Source: Saccharopolyspora shandongensis (GTDB taxonomy: Bacteria; Actinomycetota; Actinomycetes; Mycobacteriales; Pseudonocardiaceae). From it: a DNA stretch of 64,000 bases. How positions within the stretch are numbered: the stretch's first letter is position 1; every line of letters begins with the position of its first letter. The position numbers were made by a program, and so were the translations under genes. The notes below the pieces were generated by a model. The model saw nothing but the letters and a program-made list of their open reading frames with translations. It had not been told where the DNA came from and did no database searches. The stretch spans positions 1 through 64,000 of the forward strand of contig NZ_FNOK01000034.1 of the NCBI RefSeq assembly GCF_900106995.1, given 5' to 3'. Positions 53,701-60,993 of this stretch are shown piece after piece.

Positions 53701-55502
53701 GCGGCCGGGTACCGCGAGGCCCACGCGTCGCCGGTCGGCGGCGCCGCGCTGAACTCCAGCAGCGCGTCCTTCGCCAGCGTCTCGACGATCTCGCGCTGCT
53801 TGAGGTCGCGCAGCCACACCCCGGGCAGGGCCGTCGAACCGTAGCGGGCGCCGACGATGTTCCCGCAGATCGCCGCGGTGGAGTCGCTGTCGCCGGAGTG
53901 GTTGACGGCCACCATCAGCGCGGCGGCGACGGTGTCGGTGCTCAACGCCGCGCACACGGCGATGGCCAGCGCCTCGTGCCCGGCCCAGCCGCCGCCCAGC
54001 GTGTCCTTGAGCTCCTCCGGGCTCGGCTTGCCCTGCTTGGCGAGCTCCTCGGCGGCCTGCAACGCGCGGTCGGTGTCCTCGTGGCCGTAGTACTGCACTA
54101 GCAGTTCGCGGGCCTGCCGCACCGCGTCTTCCAGCGTGTCCTCGTGCAGCAACCGGTGCACCACGACGGCCAGCACACCGGCGGGCAGGTAGCCGTTGGG
54201 CTGGGAGTAGGTCAGGGCCGCGGTCGCGGCGGCGAGCTCGAAGACCTGCTTGGGGTCGTCCGACCACAGCGCGACCGGGGCGGCCCGCACGACGCCGCCG
54301 CAGTCCTGTGAGTCGTTGATCGGCCGCTCGAAGGTGCCGGGCGCGCCGACCGAGGCGAACTCCCGCAGCGCGGTGATGCAGCTGCTGTTCGGCGAGCGCA
54401 CGACGAACAGGTCGCGCTGGTCGATCAGCCAGCCGTTGGGCTTGGGGTGGCTCATCGTGAACGGCCCGGCCGCGCGCATCCACGCGTAGCCCTGGGTGTG
54501 CAGCCAGCGCTGGTAGGCCAGCTGGATCGCCGACAGCGGGCTGTCCGCGCCGGTCGCGCGCGTCGCGATGTGCCCGCGGATCAGGCCTTCCAGGGTGAAC
54601 AGGGTCATCTGGGTGTCGTCGGTGAACTCGCCCGGCTGCTCACCGGTGCGGTCGTACTCGGTGACGCCCATCGCGCCGAACCGGCTGCGGATCTGGTCCA
54701 CCGGGTAGAACTCCACCGGCGCGCCGAGCGCGTCGCCGATCGCGCCGGCCAGCATCGAGCCGATGAACCGGCGGCCGAACTCGGTTTCGGCCGGATCCAC
54801 CGCGGGCTTCGGGGCCTGCCCGACGGGCGGCGCCGGTGCCGCGGGCGGCTGCGGCGCGGCTCCCGGCGGCGTGATCACCGGCGTTCCGGTGGCGGGGGAG
54901 TGCACCGGCACGCCCGGCGCCTTCGGCGGCACGGCGGCCGCGGCCTTGACCAGGTCTTCGGCGGGGAGCCGGGCCTTGACCGGGCTGGTCGGGTTCACCT
55001 GCACGTCGATGCCGGTGAGGGTGTGCGTCGCCAGCTGGCGGCCGGTCATCCGCTGCCAGGTCGTCCAGTTCGGCGGCAGGAACCCCTCGGACGTGAACAC
55101 CTGCAGCTGCCGGCGGCCCGACTCGTGCTCCATCGTGAACAGCCCGTTGCCCTGCGGCTGCGCGAACAGGATCAGCTCGGCGTCCAGCATCGCGGTCAGC
55201 AGTGCGTGCCCCTGGGCGTAGCCGGTGGTGGTCAGCTGCAGCGCGCGCTCGACGTCGTTGGTCGGCGCGGGCAGCCGCAGCGCGACCGGGGAGGGCCGGT
55301 AGTTCGGATTGGGGGAGAAGTCGTCGGTGATCTCGCCCTGCTCATCGACCCGGTAGCCGCCGATGAAGCCCCACGGCGGCACCTCGGCGTTCGGATCGGT
55401 GAAGATCGGGTCGACCACGTACAGCCAGGTGTTCGGCTGCTTCATGGCCTGTTCCCGCATGGTTGGCGTGATGACCGGTCGATTCGGCTGCTGCGTGTTC
55501 AT
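50706..55502 (-). CDS. Giant protein: T7SS-associated/SseB-like N-terminus plus three ADP-ribosylglycohydrolase domains
   Basis: A 1598-residue protein. Residues 1-190 look like the actinobacterial type VII secretion-associated/SseB-like domain (TWLYVVDPIFTDPNAEVPPW, then PNPNYRPSP). After a Pro/Ala-rich linker come ARH domains at about 241-600, 717-1074 and 1246-1598, joined by Ala/Glu/Pro/Val-rich linkers. Domain A has TDDTQMTLF and SGDSDSTAAICG, intact; domain B has SDETQMTLF and SGDSDST, nearly intact; domain C has VYTQQTAFV and AGNTAATAAICG, degenerate. ARH enzymes remove ADP-ribose from arginine, serine or nucleic acids. No signal peptide or membrane segment is seen. An ATG at 55541 is an alternative start. 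Confidence 0.82.
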   Translation of the reverse strand: MNTQQPNRPVITPTMREQAMKQPNTWLYVVDPIFTDPNAEVPPWGFIGGYRVDEQGEITDDFSPNPNYRPSPVALRLPAPTNDVERALQLTTTGYAQGHALLTAMLDAELILFAQPQGNGLFTMEHESGRRQLQVFTSEGFLPPNWTTWQRMTGRQLATHTLTGIDVQVNPTSPVKARLPAEDLVKAAAAVPPKAPGVPVHSPATGTPVITPPGAAPQPPAAPAPPVGQAPKPAVDPAETEFGRRFIGSMLAGAIGDALGAPVEFYPVDQIRSRFGAMGVTEYDRTGEQPGEFTDDTQMTLFTLEGLIRGHIATRATGADSPLSAIQLAYQRWLHTQGYAWMRAAGPFTMSHPKPNGWLIDQRDLFVVRSPNSSCITALREFASVGAPGTFERPINDSQDCGGVVRAAPVALWSDDPKQVFELAAATAALTYSQPNGYLPAGVLAVVVHRLLHEDTLEDAVRQARELLVQYYGHEDTDRALQAAEELAKQGKPSPEELKDTLGGGWAGHEALAIAVCAALSTDTVAAALMVAVNHSGDSDSTAAICGNIVGARYGSTALPGVWLRDLKQREIVETLAKDALLEFSAAPPTGDAWASRYPAAKDISDLIFTSTLPLVGSEPAVKPAKAEPAPAADEAPAEPEAEPDVPAVSIETADQPEAEVPAEDTAPAEPEVPAVSIETDDQPEAEVTAVVDVAAAVAAVEEPVEAVVDPSELRPQRILGFLLGGAAGDALGYPIEDDSLQDIRRKYGVAGLTDFVDAHRPGGSISDETQMTLFTLDGLIRASIRRRLFGENEPTTQVQHAYQRWLHTQGFDWREAGGPLAANPPDGWLIKQKGLFVRRAPGTTCIQALHGYANGNKQGSFTNRLNDSKGCGGVMRAAPAGLWSADAAEVFQVGAMTAVLTHGHPSGYLPAGALAVIVQQLLAGRSLPEAVDRALTELSTWDGHEETSTALRRAIELATAGTPTPEQIHEVLGEGWFGEQALAIAVCAALTYPESFADAVILAANHSGDSDSTAAICGNIMGAAHTADAIPQTWRDKLELREVIEAMAGDAIQEFGPTPPTGAEWLERYPIGEVEPAAEPAVAETAAAVEEPAPAAETPEPEPDPVVEEPMQEVPEPPAVEPLAAEIPAVEPVAEVPAIEVPVVEAPAVEAAVEAPAAEVAVADAPVDPDDEADDGLSDEEQQLLSVWRKFRDNGEGGSAELTQSLQKLLVEAFGAERAAQLIGEAAAESEAEAEPAVETQVELSRSERLEGSVLGSAAGDALGAPWMFTDLRKILRENPEGVRELTEFFGRRGSATVYTQQTAFVLDALISSHIRSALRGIAAHRPSMVRLALLHWMHTQGAQVSNEAVGGVLVETEALRAQRFPDEATLTALARFADRRDVPTPASPPNAARTAAATVRGAVVGFDAADVPHAISLGAEIAVITHGHPDGFLPAGALAGLVCALNSGQTLVDAVHVVLAELDQVEGAENTAQGLRAAVQIAGSGPASPTSFDELGLGWNAPEALAIAVAAALSHPNSFPDAVSLAATHAGNTAATAAICGSLLGAARGAAEIPADWVGELELREVLAQLAADEHRARTEIFTDAPAPDWAGRYLG
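53462..53563. repeat. Two AT-rich palindromes in the coding repeat of the ARH gene linker
   Basis: The core GTTTCAATTGAAAC occurs twice, inside perfect palindromes of 18 bp (53462-53479) and 24 bp (53540-53563), with centres 81 bp (27 codons) apart. Both encode VSIET in a tandem PAVSIET.DQPEAEV peptide repeat, with A/T-ending codons unusual for this GC-rich gene. Confidence 0.7.
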
Positions 55503-55741
55503 CTCGCGCTGTTGTCCCCGACTCCTCGTCCAGCCTTGCATTGATCGCCCCCACCCACCGGCGGTCACTCGATAGCGCGGGCCTGGCGGGTACGACGGAC
55601 ACAGGGAGCGGCCGGTTCCCCGTCCAGACGCTGGCAACCAACTCTCTCATGACCACATGGGGTGAAGCTTAGTGTTCGGAAGAACAACTCAGAGTCAGGT
55701 GTTGATTTTCGCTCCCGCCGCTGGTCATGCCACCGGGCGCC

Positions 55742-55975
55742 TCACGCGGTGGTGTCGGAGAGCACGGCGGCCATCAGGCATTGCAGGCAGGGCATGCCCG
55801 CCGGGCCGTCCAGCGCCTCGGCCTCGCCGGGGAGGATGCCGAAACCGCAGTAGGCGTACAGCATCGGCGGCGGCGGGCCGTCGGCAGGCAGCGGGAAGAA
55901 GTGGCAGGACTTGTCCTGCTCGCTGCGGGCGAATTCGGCGCGGACCCGCGCCATGAAGTGCGGTTGCGAGCTCAT
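55742..55975 (-). CDS. Small CxxC zinc-ribbon-like protein, unknown function
   Basis: A 77-residue protein with SCHFFPLP, then YCGFGILPGEAEALDGPAGM and PCLQCL; the spaced CG/CxxC cysteines resemble small zinc-binding proteins common in Pseudonocardiales. No membrane segment. The start is uncertain: ATG at 55975 has GGCGG abutting it, and a GTG at 55984 is possible. It precedes the ARH operon on the same strand by 240 bp but there is no direct evidence of co-transcription. Confidence 0.5.
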   Translation of the reverse strand: MSSQPHFMARVRAEFARSEQDKSCHFFPLPADGPPPPMLYAYCGFGILPGEAEALDGPAGMPCLQCLMAAVLSDTTA

Positions 55976-56309
55976 CCGCCGCACCGCCAAGTCGGGTCCG
56001 GCAGCGACCTGGGCTGTCGGGGGTGTCCGGGTCGCTGCCGGTTTTCGTGTACCCAGCTGGATGACACGGCCACATCATGCCCGGAAGGTTGCGCCCGCCG
56101 ACCCACTTGTCGACTTTTGCTCAGACGCGGGTGATCGGCGCGGCCCGGGGCCGGTGCCAACGGCGGTCATGTGGTTCCGCGCGAACCTCGAAACCGCTCG
56201 CGGAGAACTTCCTCGGTTTGTTCAGCGAAGTCTGGTTCTGCGGTCTCGAATATCCACTCAAATCGCGCACCGGCTCATCCGTGAGCTCGGTGGGATCGTC
56301 GGCCATCCG
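55976..56309. other. Interval between the CxxC gene and yoeB, no secure gene
   Basis: This 334-bp stretch has a possible minus-strand frame (56121-56306, 61 residues, starting MADDPTELTDEPVRDL) three bases after the yoeB stop. It lacks a good ribosome-binding site and ends in an arginine-rich, non-conserved-looking tail, so I do not call it a gene with confidence. Nothing else was seen. Confidence 0.3.
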
Positions 56310-56570
56310 TCACTTCCCGTAGTGATATCGGCATGCCGCGATTCGTATCTCGTCACCCGCGACCTTGTAAACCAGCCGGTGTTCGTCGGAGATGCGACGT
56401 GACCAGTAGCCCTGGAATCCGTGCTTCAAGGGCTCTGGTTTGCCGATTCCCTCGTTCCCGTTGCGGCAGATGTCCTTGATCAGCGCGTTGATCCGCTTGA
56501 GGATCTTGCGGTCCTCGGTTTGCCACCAGACGTAGTCGTCCCACGCGAGCTCGTCCCAGACCAGCTTCAT
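56310..56570 (-). CDS. yoeB: YoeB-family toxin (ribosome-dependent mRNA interferase)
   Basis: An 86-residue Txe/YoeB protein with VWDELAWDDYVWWQTEDRKI at the N-terminus, INALIKDICRNGNEGIGKPE, the active-site region LKHGFQGYWSRRISDEHRLV and the C-terminal RIAACRYHYGK with the catalytic His-Tyr. YoeB cuts mRNA at the ribosomal A site. The ATG overlaps the end of the antitoxin gene (ATGA). All expected catalytic residues (Glu, Arg, His, Tyr) are visible, so it looks functional. Confidence 0.93.
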   Translation of the reverse strand: MKLVWDELAWDDYVWWQTEDRKILKRINALIKDICRNGNEGIGKPEPLKHGFQGYWSRRISDEHRLVYKVAGDEIRIAACRYHYGK

Positions 56571-56818
56571 TCGGCGAGCTCGTGCTGTTCGCCGCCGCCG
56601 GCTTCCAGACGCTCGATTGCGAGGATCAGGCGGCGCGCGTTCTCGGGGCTGCGGAGCAGGTAGGCGGTCTCCTTCAAGGACTGGTAGTCGTCCAACGACA
56701 CCATCACGACCGGCTCGTGGCCGGCGCGGGTGATCACGACTTCCTCGCGGTCGTTGACCACGGAGTCGAGCGTCTCGGCGTACTTGGCACGAGACTCGGA
56801 GTAGCTCATCGTCTTCAC
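56567..56818 (-). CDS. yefM: YefM/Phd-family antitoxin
   Basis: An 83-residue antitoxin: SYSESRAKYAETLDSVVNDR with VVITRAGHEPVVMVSLDDYQ and a C-terminal acidic tail that would wrap YoeB. The GTG at 56818 has AAGGAGG at 6 nt; the ATG three codons on is less well placed. It binds DNA as an autorepressor with YoeB, probably at the palindrome just upstream. Overlap with yoeB ensures coupled synthesis. Confidence 0.93.
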   Translation of the reverse strand: MKTMSYSESRAKYAETLDSVVNDREEVVITRAGHEPVVMVSLDDYQSLKETAYLLRSPENARRLILAIERLEAGGGEQHELAE

Positions 56819-56831
56819 CGGTCACCTCCTT

Positions 56832-56847
56832 GTACAGAATACTGTAC
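56832..56847. promoter_or_regulatory. YefM operator candidate
   Basis: GTACAG-AATA-CTGTAC is a perfect inverted repeat directly upstream of the yefM ribosome-binding site. In E. coli, YefM binds TGTACA hexamers, and TTGTACAG here contains TGTACA. Confidence 0.7.
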
Positions 56848-56895
56848 GTTTCGTCGGTGAGGTGGGCAAGCCCGGTAATCGACTGAACGCCGGCG

Positions 56896-57654
56896 TCACA
56901 GGGCCGCGGACAGTTGCAGAGGTGCTGCGGTGAGGGTTTCGGCGTAGCGGTGGACGATCAGGTCCGCCACGCCCTCGTCGTCGGCCATCGGGGCCGCGAT
57001 CAGCGGGTCGGTCGCATGTTCGCGGGCCAGGCCGATGATCCGGTCCGGGAGCAGGCCCGGGGCCAGGAACCAGGAGGCGACCGCGAAGCGGCGCGCGCCA
57101 CGGGCGCGCAGGGCCTCGATCGCCGCCGGTACGTCCGGTTCGGCGGCCGCCGCGAAGGCCGGGACGACACCCGCCCAGGCGGCCTTCGCCTGCCAGCGGT
57201 CGGCGACGTCCGCCACCAGCCGGTTCGCCGCCGCGTGCGACGAGCCCGCGCCCGCCAGGACCACGCCCAGCTCCGGGTCGTCCGGATCGGCGCCCTCGTC
57301 CAGCAGCCGGCGCCACGCCGCCCCGTCCAGCCTCGGATCCGGTCCCAGCACGTCGGAAACGTGCACCCGGAAGCGCGGATAGCGTCGTTCCACGTCGGCC
57401 ACCGCCGCGGGCACGTCGACGCGGGCGTGGAAGGCCCGGCCGAGCAGCAGCGGAACGACGACAGCGGCGGAATGTCCGTCCCCGTGCACCGCGCTGAGCA
57501 CGTCGCCGACGCGCGGCGCCGAGAGGTCCAGGAACGCCACGCGCACGTCGAGGTCCGGGCGCGCCGCGCGCACCACGTCCAGCAGGGCGTGGATCGTCGC
57601 GGCCGAGCGCGGATCACGGCTGCCGTGCGCGACGGCCACCAGCGGAGCGGTCAT
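56896..57654 (-). CDS. Sirohydrochlorin chelatase-like protein (CbiX/SirB family)
   Basis: A 252-residue protein with two CbiX-type halves. VAVAHGSRDPRSAATIH carries the metal-binding histidine and VVPLLLGRAFHARVDVP the second; the C-terminal half repeats the pattern less well (VVLAGAGSSHAAANRL). It probably inserts Fe2+ into sirohydrochlorin to give siroheme for the sulfite reductase in the same operon. Mycobacteria carry a comparable gene next to cysH. The ATG is 7 bp after the cysN stop, with a weak ribosome-binding site, suggesting coupling. Confidence 0.85.
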   Translation of the reverse strand: MTAPLVAVAHGSRDPRSAATIHALLDVVRAARPDLDVRVAFLDLSAPRVGDVLSAVHGDGHSAAVVVPLLLGRAFHARVDVPAAVADVERRYPRFRVHVSDVLGPDPRLDGAAWRRLLDEGADPDDPELGVVLAGAGSSHAAANRLVADVADRWQAKAAWAGVVPAFAAAAEPDVPAAIEALRARGARRFAVASWFLAPGLLPDRIIGLAREHATDPLIAAPMADDEGVADLIVHRYAETLTAAPLQLSAAL

Positions 57655-57661
57655 GAGCGGC

Positions 57662-59005
57662 TCACTCCGACGCGGCGGCCAGCGGCGCCAGCGGCACGCC
57701 GATCAGTCCGGCGGCCAGCGTGGTGCCGTCGGCCTGGTCGATCACCAGGAACGAGCCGGTGCGCCGGCTAGCGGCGTAGTCGTCCACCGGCAGCGGCTCC
57801 GAGGTGCGCAGCCGCACCCGGCCGATCTCGTTGAGCTGCAGCGAGTCCGGACCGTCCACACTCGACAGCCGCTGCTCGTCGAAGCGGGCGGACAGCTCGG
57901 TGACGATCGCCTGCACCGTGCGGGTGCCGTGCTTGACCAGCACCTTGGCGCCCGGGTTCAGCGGCTTCTCCGCCAGCCAGCAGACCGTGGCGTCGAGCTC
58001 GTCGGTCACCCGCGGCGCCGCGTCCGCGGCGGCGATCAGGTCGCCGCGCGAGATGTCCACGTCGTCGGCCAGCAGCAGCGTGACGGAGTGCCCGGCGGCG
58101 GCGCGCGGCTTAGCGCCGTCCGGGGTGTCCACCTTGGACACCCGGGTGCGCAGCCCGGCCGGTAGCACGACCACCTCGTCGCCCTCGGCGACGACACCCG
58201 CGGCGACCTGGCCCGCGTAGCCCCGGTAGTCCGGGTGCTCCGCGGTGCGCGGCCGGATCACGTACTGCACCGGCATCCGGAACGGCGCATCGTGCGGGTC
58301 CGGCGCGACCGGCACGCTTTCCAGGTGCTCCAGCAGCGAAGGCCCGCTGTACCAGGGGGTGTTCGCGGAACGCTCGACCACGTTGTCGCCGAGCAGCGCG
58401 GACACCGGGATGGTCACCACGGCGTCGTCCCGGTAGCCCAGGGCCCGGGCGTGCTCGGTGAACTCGGCGGCGATGCGGGTGAACACCGCCTCGTCGAAGT
58501 CCACCATGTCGATCTTGTTGACCGCCAGCACCAGCTGCGGCACGCCCAGCAGCGCCAGCACCGCGGCGTGCCGCCGGGTCTGCTCGATGACGCCCTTCCG
58601 CGCGTCCACCAGCAGCACGGCCAGCTGCGCGGTCGAGGCGCCGGTGACCGTGTTGCGGGTGTACTGCACGTGCCCCGGGGTGTCGGCGAGCACGAAGGTG
58701 CGCTTCGGCGTGGCGAAGTAGCGGTAGGCCACGTCGATCGTGATGCCCTGCTCGCGCTCCGCGCGCAGGCCGTCCACCAGCAGCGACAGGTCCGGGGTGG
58801 CCAGGCCGCGGTCGGCGCTGGCCCGGTGCACCGCGTCGAGCTGATCGGCCAGCACCGACTTGGTGTCGTGCAGCAGCCGCCCGACCAGGGTGCTCTTGCC
58901 GTCGTCGACGGAGCCGGCGGTGGCCAACCGCAGCAGATCGCTGTGCACCGGCAGGGTCACCTCGGTGCCGCTGTCCGGAGCGGTGCGAGTGGTCGTCTCG
59001 GTCAT
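57662..59005 (-). CDS. cysN: Sulfate adenylyltransferase subunit 1 (GTPase)
   Basis: CysN is the GTPase subunit of ATP sulfurylase that drives APS formation with CysD. G1 is TAGSVDDGKSTLVGRLL, G3 is ADTPGHVQYTRN, and G4 is NKIDMVDF; translation-factor-like beta domains follow. There is no fused APS kinase, which fits the direct APS-reducing CysH in this operon. The second of two ATGs (59005, MTETTTRT) is preferred over 59017 because AGGAATGGG lies 8 nt upstream; about 447 residues. A 300-bp gap with a long hairpin separates it from cysD. Confidence 0.95.
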   Translation of the reverse strand: MTETTTRTAPDSGTEVTLPVHSDLLRLATAGSVDDGKSTLVGRLLHDTKSVLADQLDAVHRASADRGLATPDLSLLVDGLRAEREQGITIDVAYRYFATPKRTFVLADTPGHVQYTRNTVTGASTAQLAVLLVDARKGVIEQTRRHAAVLALLGVPQLVLAVNKIDMVDFDEAVFTRIAAEFTEHARALGYRDDAVVTIPVSALLGDNVVERSANTPWYSGPSLLEHLESVPVAPDPHDAPFRMPVQYVIRPRTAEHPDYRGYAGQVAAGVVAEGDEVVVLPAGLRTRVSKVDTPDGAKPRAAAGHSVTLLLADDVDISRGDLIAAADAAPRVTDELDATVCWLAEKPLNPGAKVLVKHGTRTVQAIVTELSARFDEQRLSSVDGPDSLQLNEIGRVRLRTSEPLPVDDYAASRRTGSFLVIDQADGTTLAAGLIGVPLAPLAAASE

Positions 59006-59314
59006 TGAAGAACCCATTCCTGGCTTTGGAGTGCTCGGCTCGGGAAGCTGGAGTCGTGAGCGCAGATCAGCTGATTCGTCTGCTCACAACATCGGACTGC
59101 TTCGACTTCGGTTTGATCTTTTTCTTTGAAGCGGCGCAGCCGCTTAGCCCACCTACGCAACTTGCACCGCCGCGGGTTCTCAGACGTCGCCTCGCGAGGA
59201 CAGCCCCGATGCCGCGTATTGGTCATACGTAAGTCGGGGATCCCACAGCCGAGGCGGCGTCTGAGGTTCCGCTACCTGCACCGCTACGCAACGGGAGTCC
59301 ATGGACAGCTCTTC
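59006..59314. repeat. Interval with an 85-bp imperfect hairpin between cysD and cysN
   Basis: The gap is 309 bp, unusual inside this operon. At 59180-59264, TCAGACGTCGCCTCG pairs with CGAGGCGGCGTCTGA with one mismatch; inner CCCCGA/TCGGGG pairs too, and similarity continues 10 bp outwards on both sides. It resembles a small palindromic intergenic repeat. No gene is convincing; a 74-residue frame ending at cysN is doubtful. Confidence 0.55.
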
Positions 59315-60250
59315 TCAGAAGTAGCCCTCGCGCTTGCGGTCTTCCATTGCCGCTTCGGAGAGGCGGTCGTCGGCTCGGGTTGCGCCTCGCTCGGTGAGCC
59401 GGCTGGCGGCGACCTCGGCGATCACGTCGTCCACCGTGTACGCCTCGGATTCCACCGCGCCGGTGCAGGAGCCGTCGCCGACCGTGCGGTAGCGCACCAT
59501 CTTGGAAGCCGGGACCTCGCCCTCGCGCGGGCCGCCCCACGGCCCCGAGGTCAGCCACATTCCGTCGCGCAGGTACACCTCGCGGCGGTGCGCGTAGTAG
59601 ATCTCCGGCAGCTCGATCTTCTCCCGCTGGATGTAGCGCCAGATGTCCAGCTCGGTCCAGTTCGACAGCGGGAACACCCGGACGTGCTCGCCCGGCCGGT
59701 GCTTGCCGTTGTACAGGTTCCACAGCTCGGGGCGCTGGCGGCGCGGGTCCCACTGCCCGAACGCGTTGCGCAGGCTGAAGATGCGCTCCTTGGCGCGCGC
59801 CCGCTCCTCGTCGCGCCGGCCGCCGCCGAAGACCGCGTCGAACCGGTTGTCGCTGATGCCGTCCAGCAGCGGCGTGGTCTGCAGCGGGTTGCGGGTGCCG
59901 TCGGGCCGCTCCTGCAGCCGGCCGTCGTCGATGTAGTCCTGCACCGACGCCACCACCAGCCGCAGGTCGTGTCGCTCCGCCAGCTCGTCGCGGAACGCCA
60001 GCACCTCCGGGAAGTTGTGCCCGGTGTCGACGTGCAGCAGCGGGAACGGCACCGGCGCGGGCCAGAACGCCTTCAGCGCCAGGTGCACCAGCACCGTGGA
60101 GTCCTTGCCGCCGGAGAACAGGATCACCGGCCGGTCGAACTCCCCGGCCACCTCGCGGAAGATGTGGATCGCCTCGGACTCCAGCGCGTCCAGGTTGTCC
60201 ACCTGCGGCGGCGCTTCGGCCGGATCGCTCGGCAACTCGACTGTCGTCAT
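59315..60250 (-). CDS. cysD: Sulfate adenylyltransferase subunit 2
   Basis: CysD makes APS from ATP and sulfate with CysN. The PP-loop ATP pyrophosphatase motif VILFSGGKDSTVLVHLALKA, LLHVDTGHNFPEV and the C-terminal RYRTVGDGSCTGAVESEA are characteristic. 311 residues. GGAGGAG precedes the ATG at 60250. It lies 17 bp downstream of cysH. Confidence 0.97.
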   Translation of the reverse strand: MTTVELPSDPAEAPPQVDNLDALESEAIHIFREVAGEFDRPVILFSGGKDSTVLVHLALKAFWPAPVPFPLLHVDTGHNFPEVLAFRDELAERHDLRLVVASVQDYIDDGRLQERPDGTRNPLQTTPLLDGISDNRFDAVFGGGRRDEERARAKERIFSLRNAFGQWDPRRQRPELWNLYNGKHRPGEHVRVFPLSNWTELDIWRYIQREKIELPEIYYAHRREVYLRDGMWLTSGPWGGPREGEVPASKMVRYRTVGDGSCTGAVESEAYTVDDVIAEVAASRLTERGATRADDRLSEAAMEDRKREGYF

Positions 60251-60267
60251 GTCTCCTCCGGAGTTCC

Positions 60268-60993
60268 TCAGCCGTGCAGTCCGCACTCGGTCTTGCCGCT
60301 GCCCGCCCAGCGCCCGCTGCGCGGGTCGGCACCCGGTGCGGGCTTGGCGGTGCAGGGCTGGCACCCGATCGACGGGTAGCCGGCCGCCACCAGCGGGTTG
60401 ACCAGCACGCCGTGCTCGTCGATGTAGTGCTGCATGTCGTCGTCGGACCACGCCGCCAGCGGGTTGATCTTGACCAGGCCGTTGCGCTCGTCCCAGGTCA
60501 CGATCGGCGTGTTCGCGCGGGTCGGGGCCTCCACCCGGCGCACGCCGGTCACCCACGCCTCGTAGCGGGCCAGGGTGTTGCGCAGTGGGACGACCTTGCG
60601 CAGGAAGCAGCAGCGGTTCGGGTCCCGCTCGAACAGCCGAGGGCCCTCGGCCGCGTCCTGCTCGGCGACGGTCTGCGCGGGAACGGCGTTGACGATGCTG
60701 ACGTCGTGGACCTGCGCCACGGCGTCGCGGGTGCCGATGGTCTCGGCGAAGTGGTAGCCGGTCTCCAGGAACAGCACGTCCACGCCCGGCTTGGCCTTCG
60801 CCGCCAGGTCGACCAGCACCGCGTCCTGCATGTTCGACGCGACGATCAGGCCGTCGCCGAAGGTGTCGACGGCCCAGCGCAGCGCTTCGTCCGCGCCGGC
60901 CTCGGCCAGCCGCGGTGCGGCTTCCTCGACCAGTGCGCGGAGCTCCTCGTCGCTGCGCCGCGCGCCGATTTTCGTGGTGGTGTCGGCAGTCAT
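60268..60993 (-). CDS. cysH: APS reductase (assimilatory, 4Fe-4S type CysH)
   Basis: This CysH reduces adenosine 5'-phosphosulfate to sulfite with thioredoxin. NRCCFLRKVVPL and SIGCQPCTAKPAPG supply the CC and CxxC ligands of a [4Fe-4S] cluster, which marks APS rather than PAPS reductases, and the C-terminal GKTECGLHG holds the catalytic cysteine. VDVLFLETGYHFAET is the PP-loop-family signature. ATG at 60993 with GGAG upstream; 241 residues. Its ATG overlaps the stop of the small zinc-ribbon gene. Confidence 0.96.
   Translation of the reverse strand: MTADTTTKIGARRSDEELRALVEEAAPRLAEAGADEALRWAVDTFGDGLIVASNMQDAVLVDLAAKAKPGVDVLFLETGYHFAETIGTRDAVAQVHDVSIVNAVPAQTVAEQDAAEGPRLFERDPNRCCFLRKVVPLRNTLARYEAWVTGVRRVEAPTRANTPIVTWDERNGLVKINPLAAWSDDDMQHYIDEHGVLVNPLVAAGYPSIGCQPCTAKPAPGADPRSGRWAGSGKTECGLHG

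Noticed and set aside
56121-56306. 61-residue minus-strand frame directly after yoeB
   Set aside because: The start is close to the yoeB stop, but it lacks a clear ribosome-binding site and its second half looks non-coding. It is mentioned in the interval entry.
59002-59226. 74-residue minus-strand frame ending at the cysN start
   Set aside because: It lies in the palindromic gap, contains arginine-rich unlikely sequence and has no ribosome-binding site. The overlap with cysN is probably coincidental.
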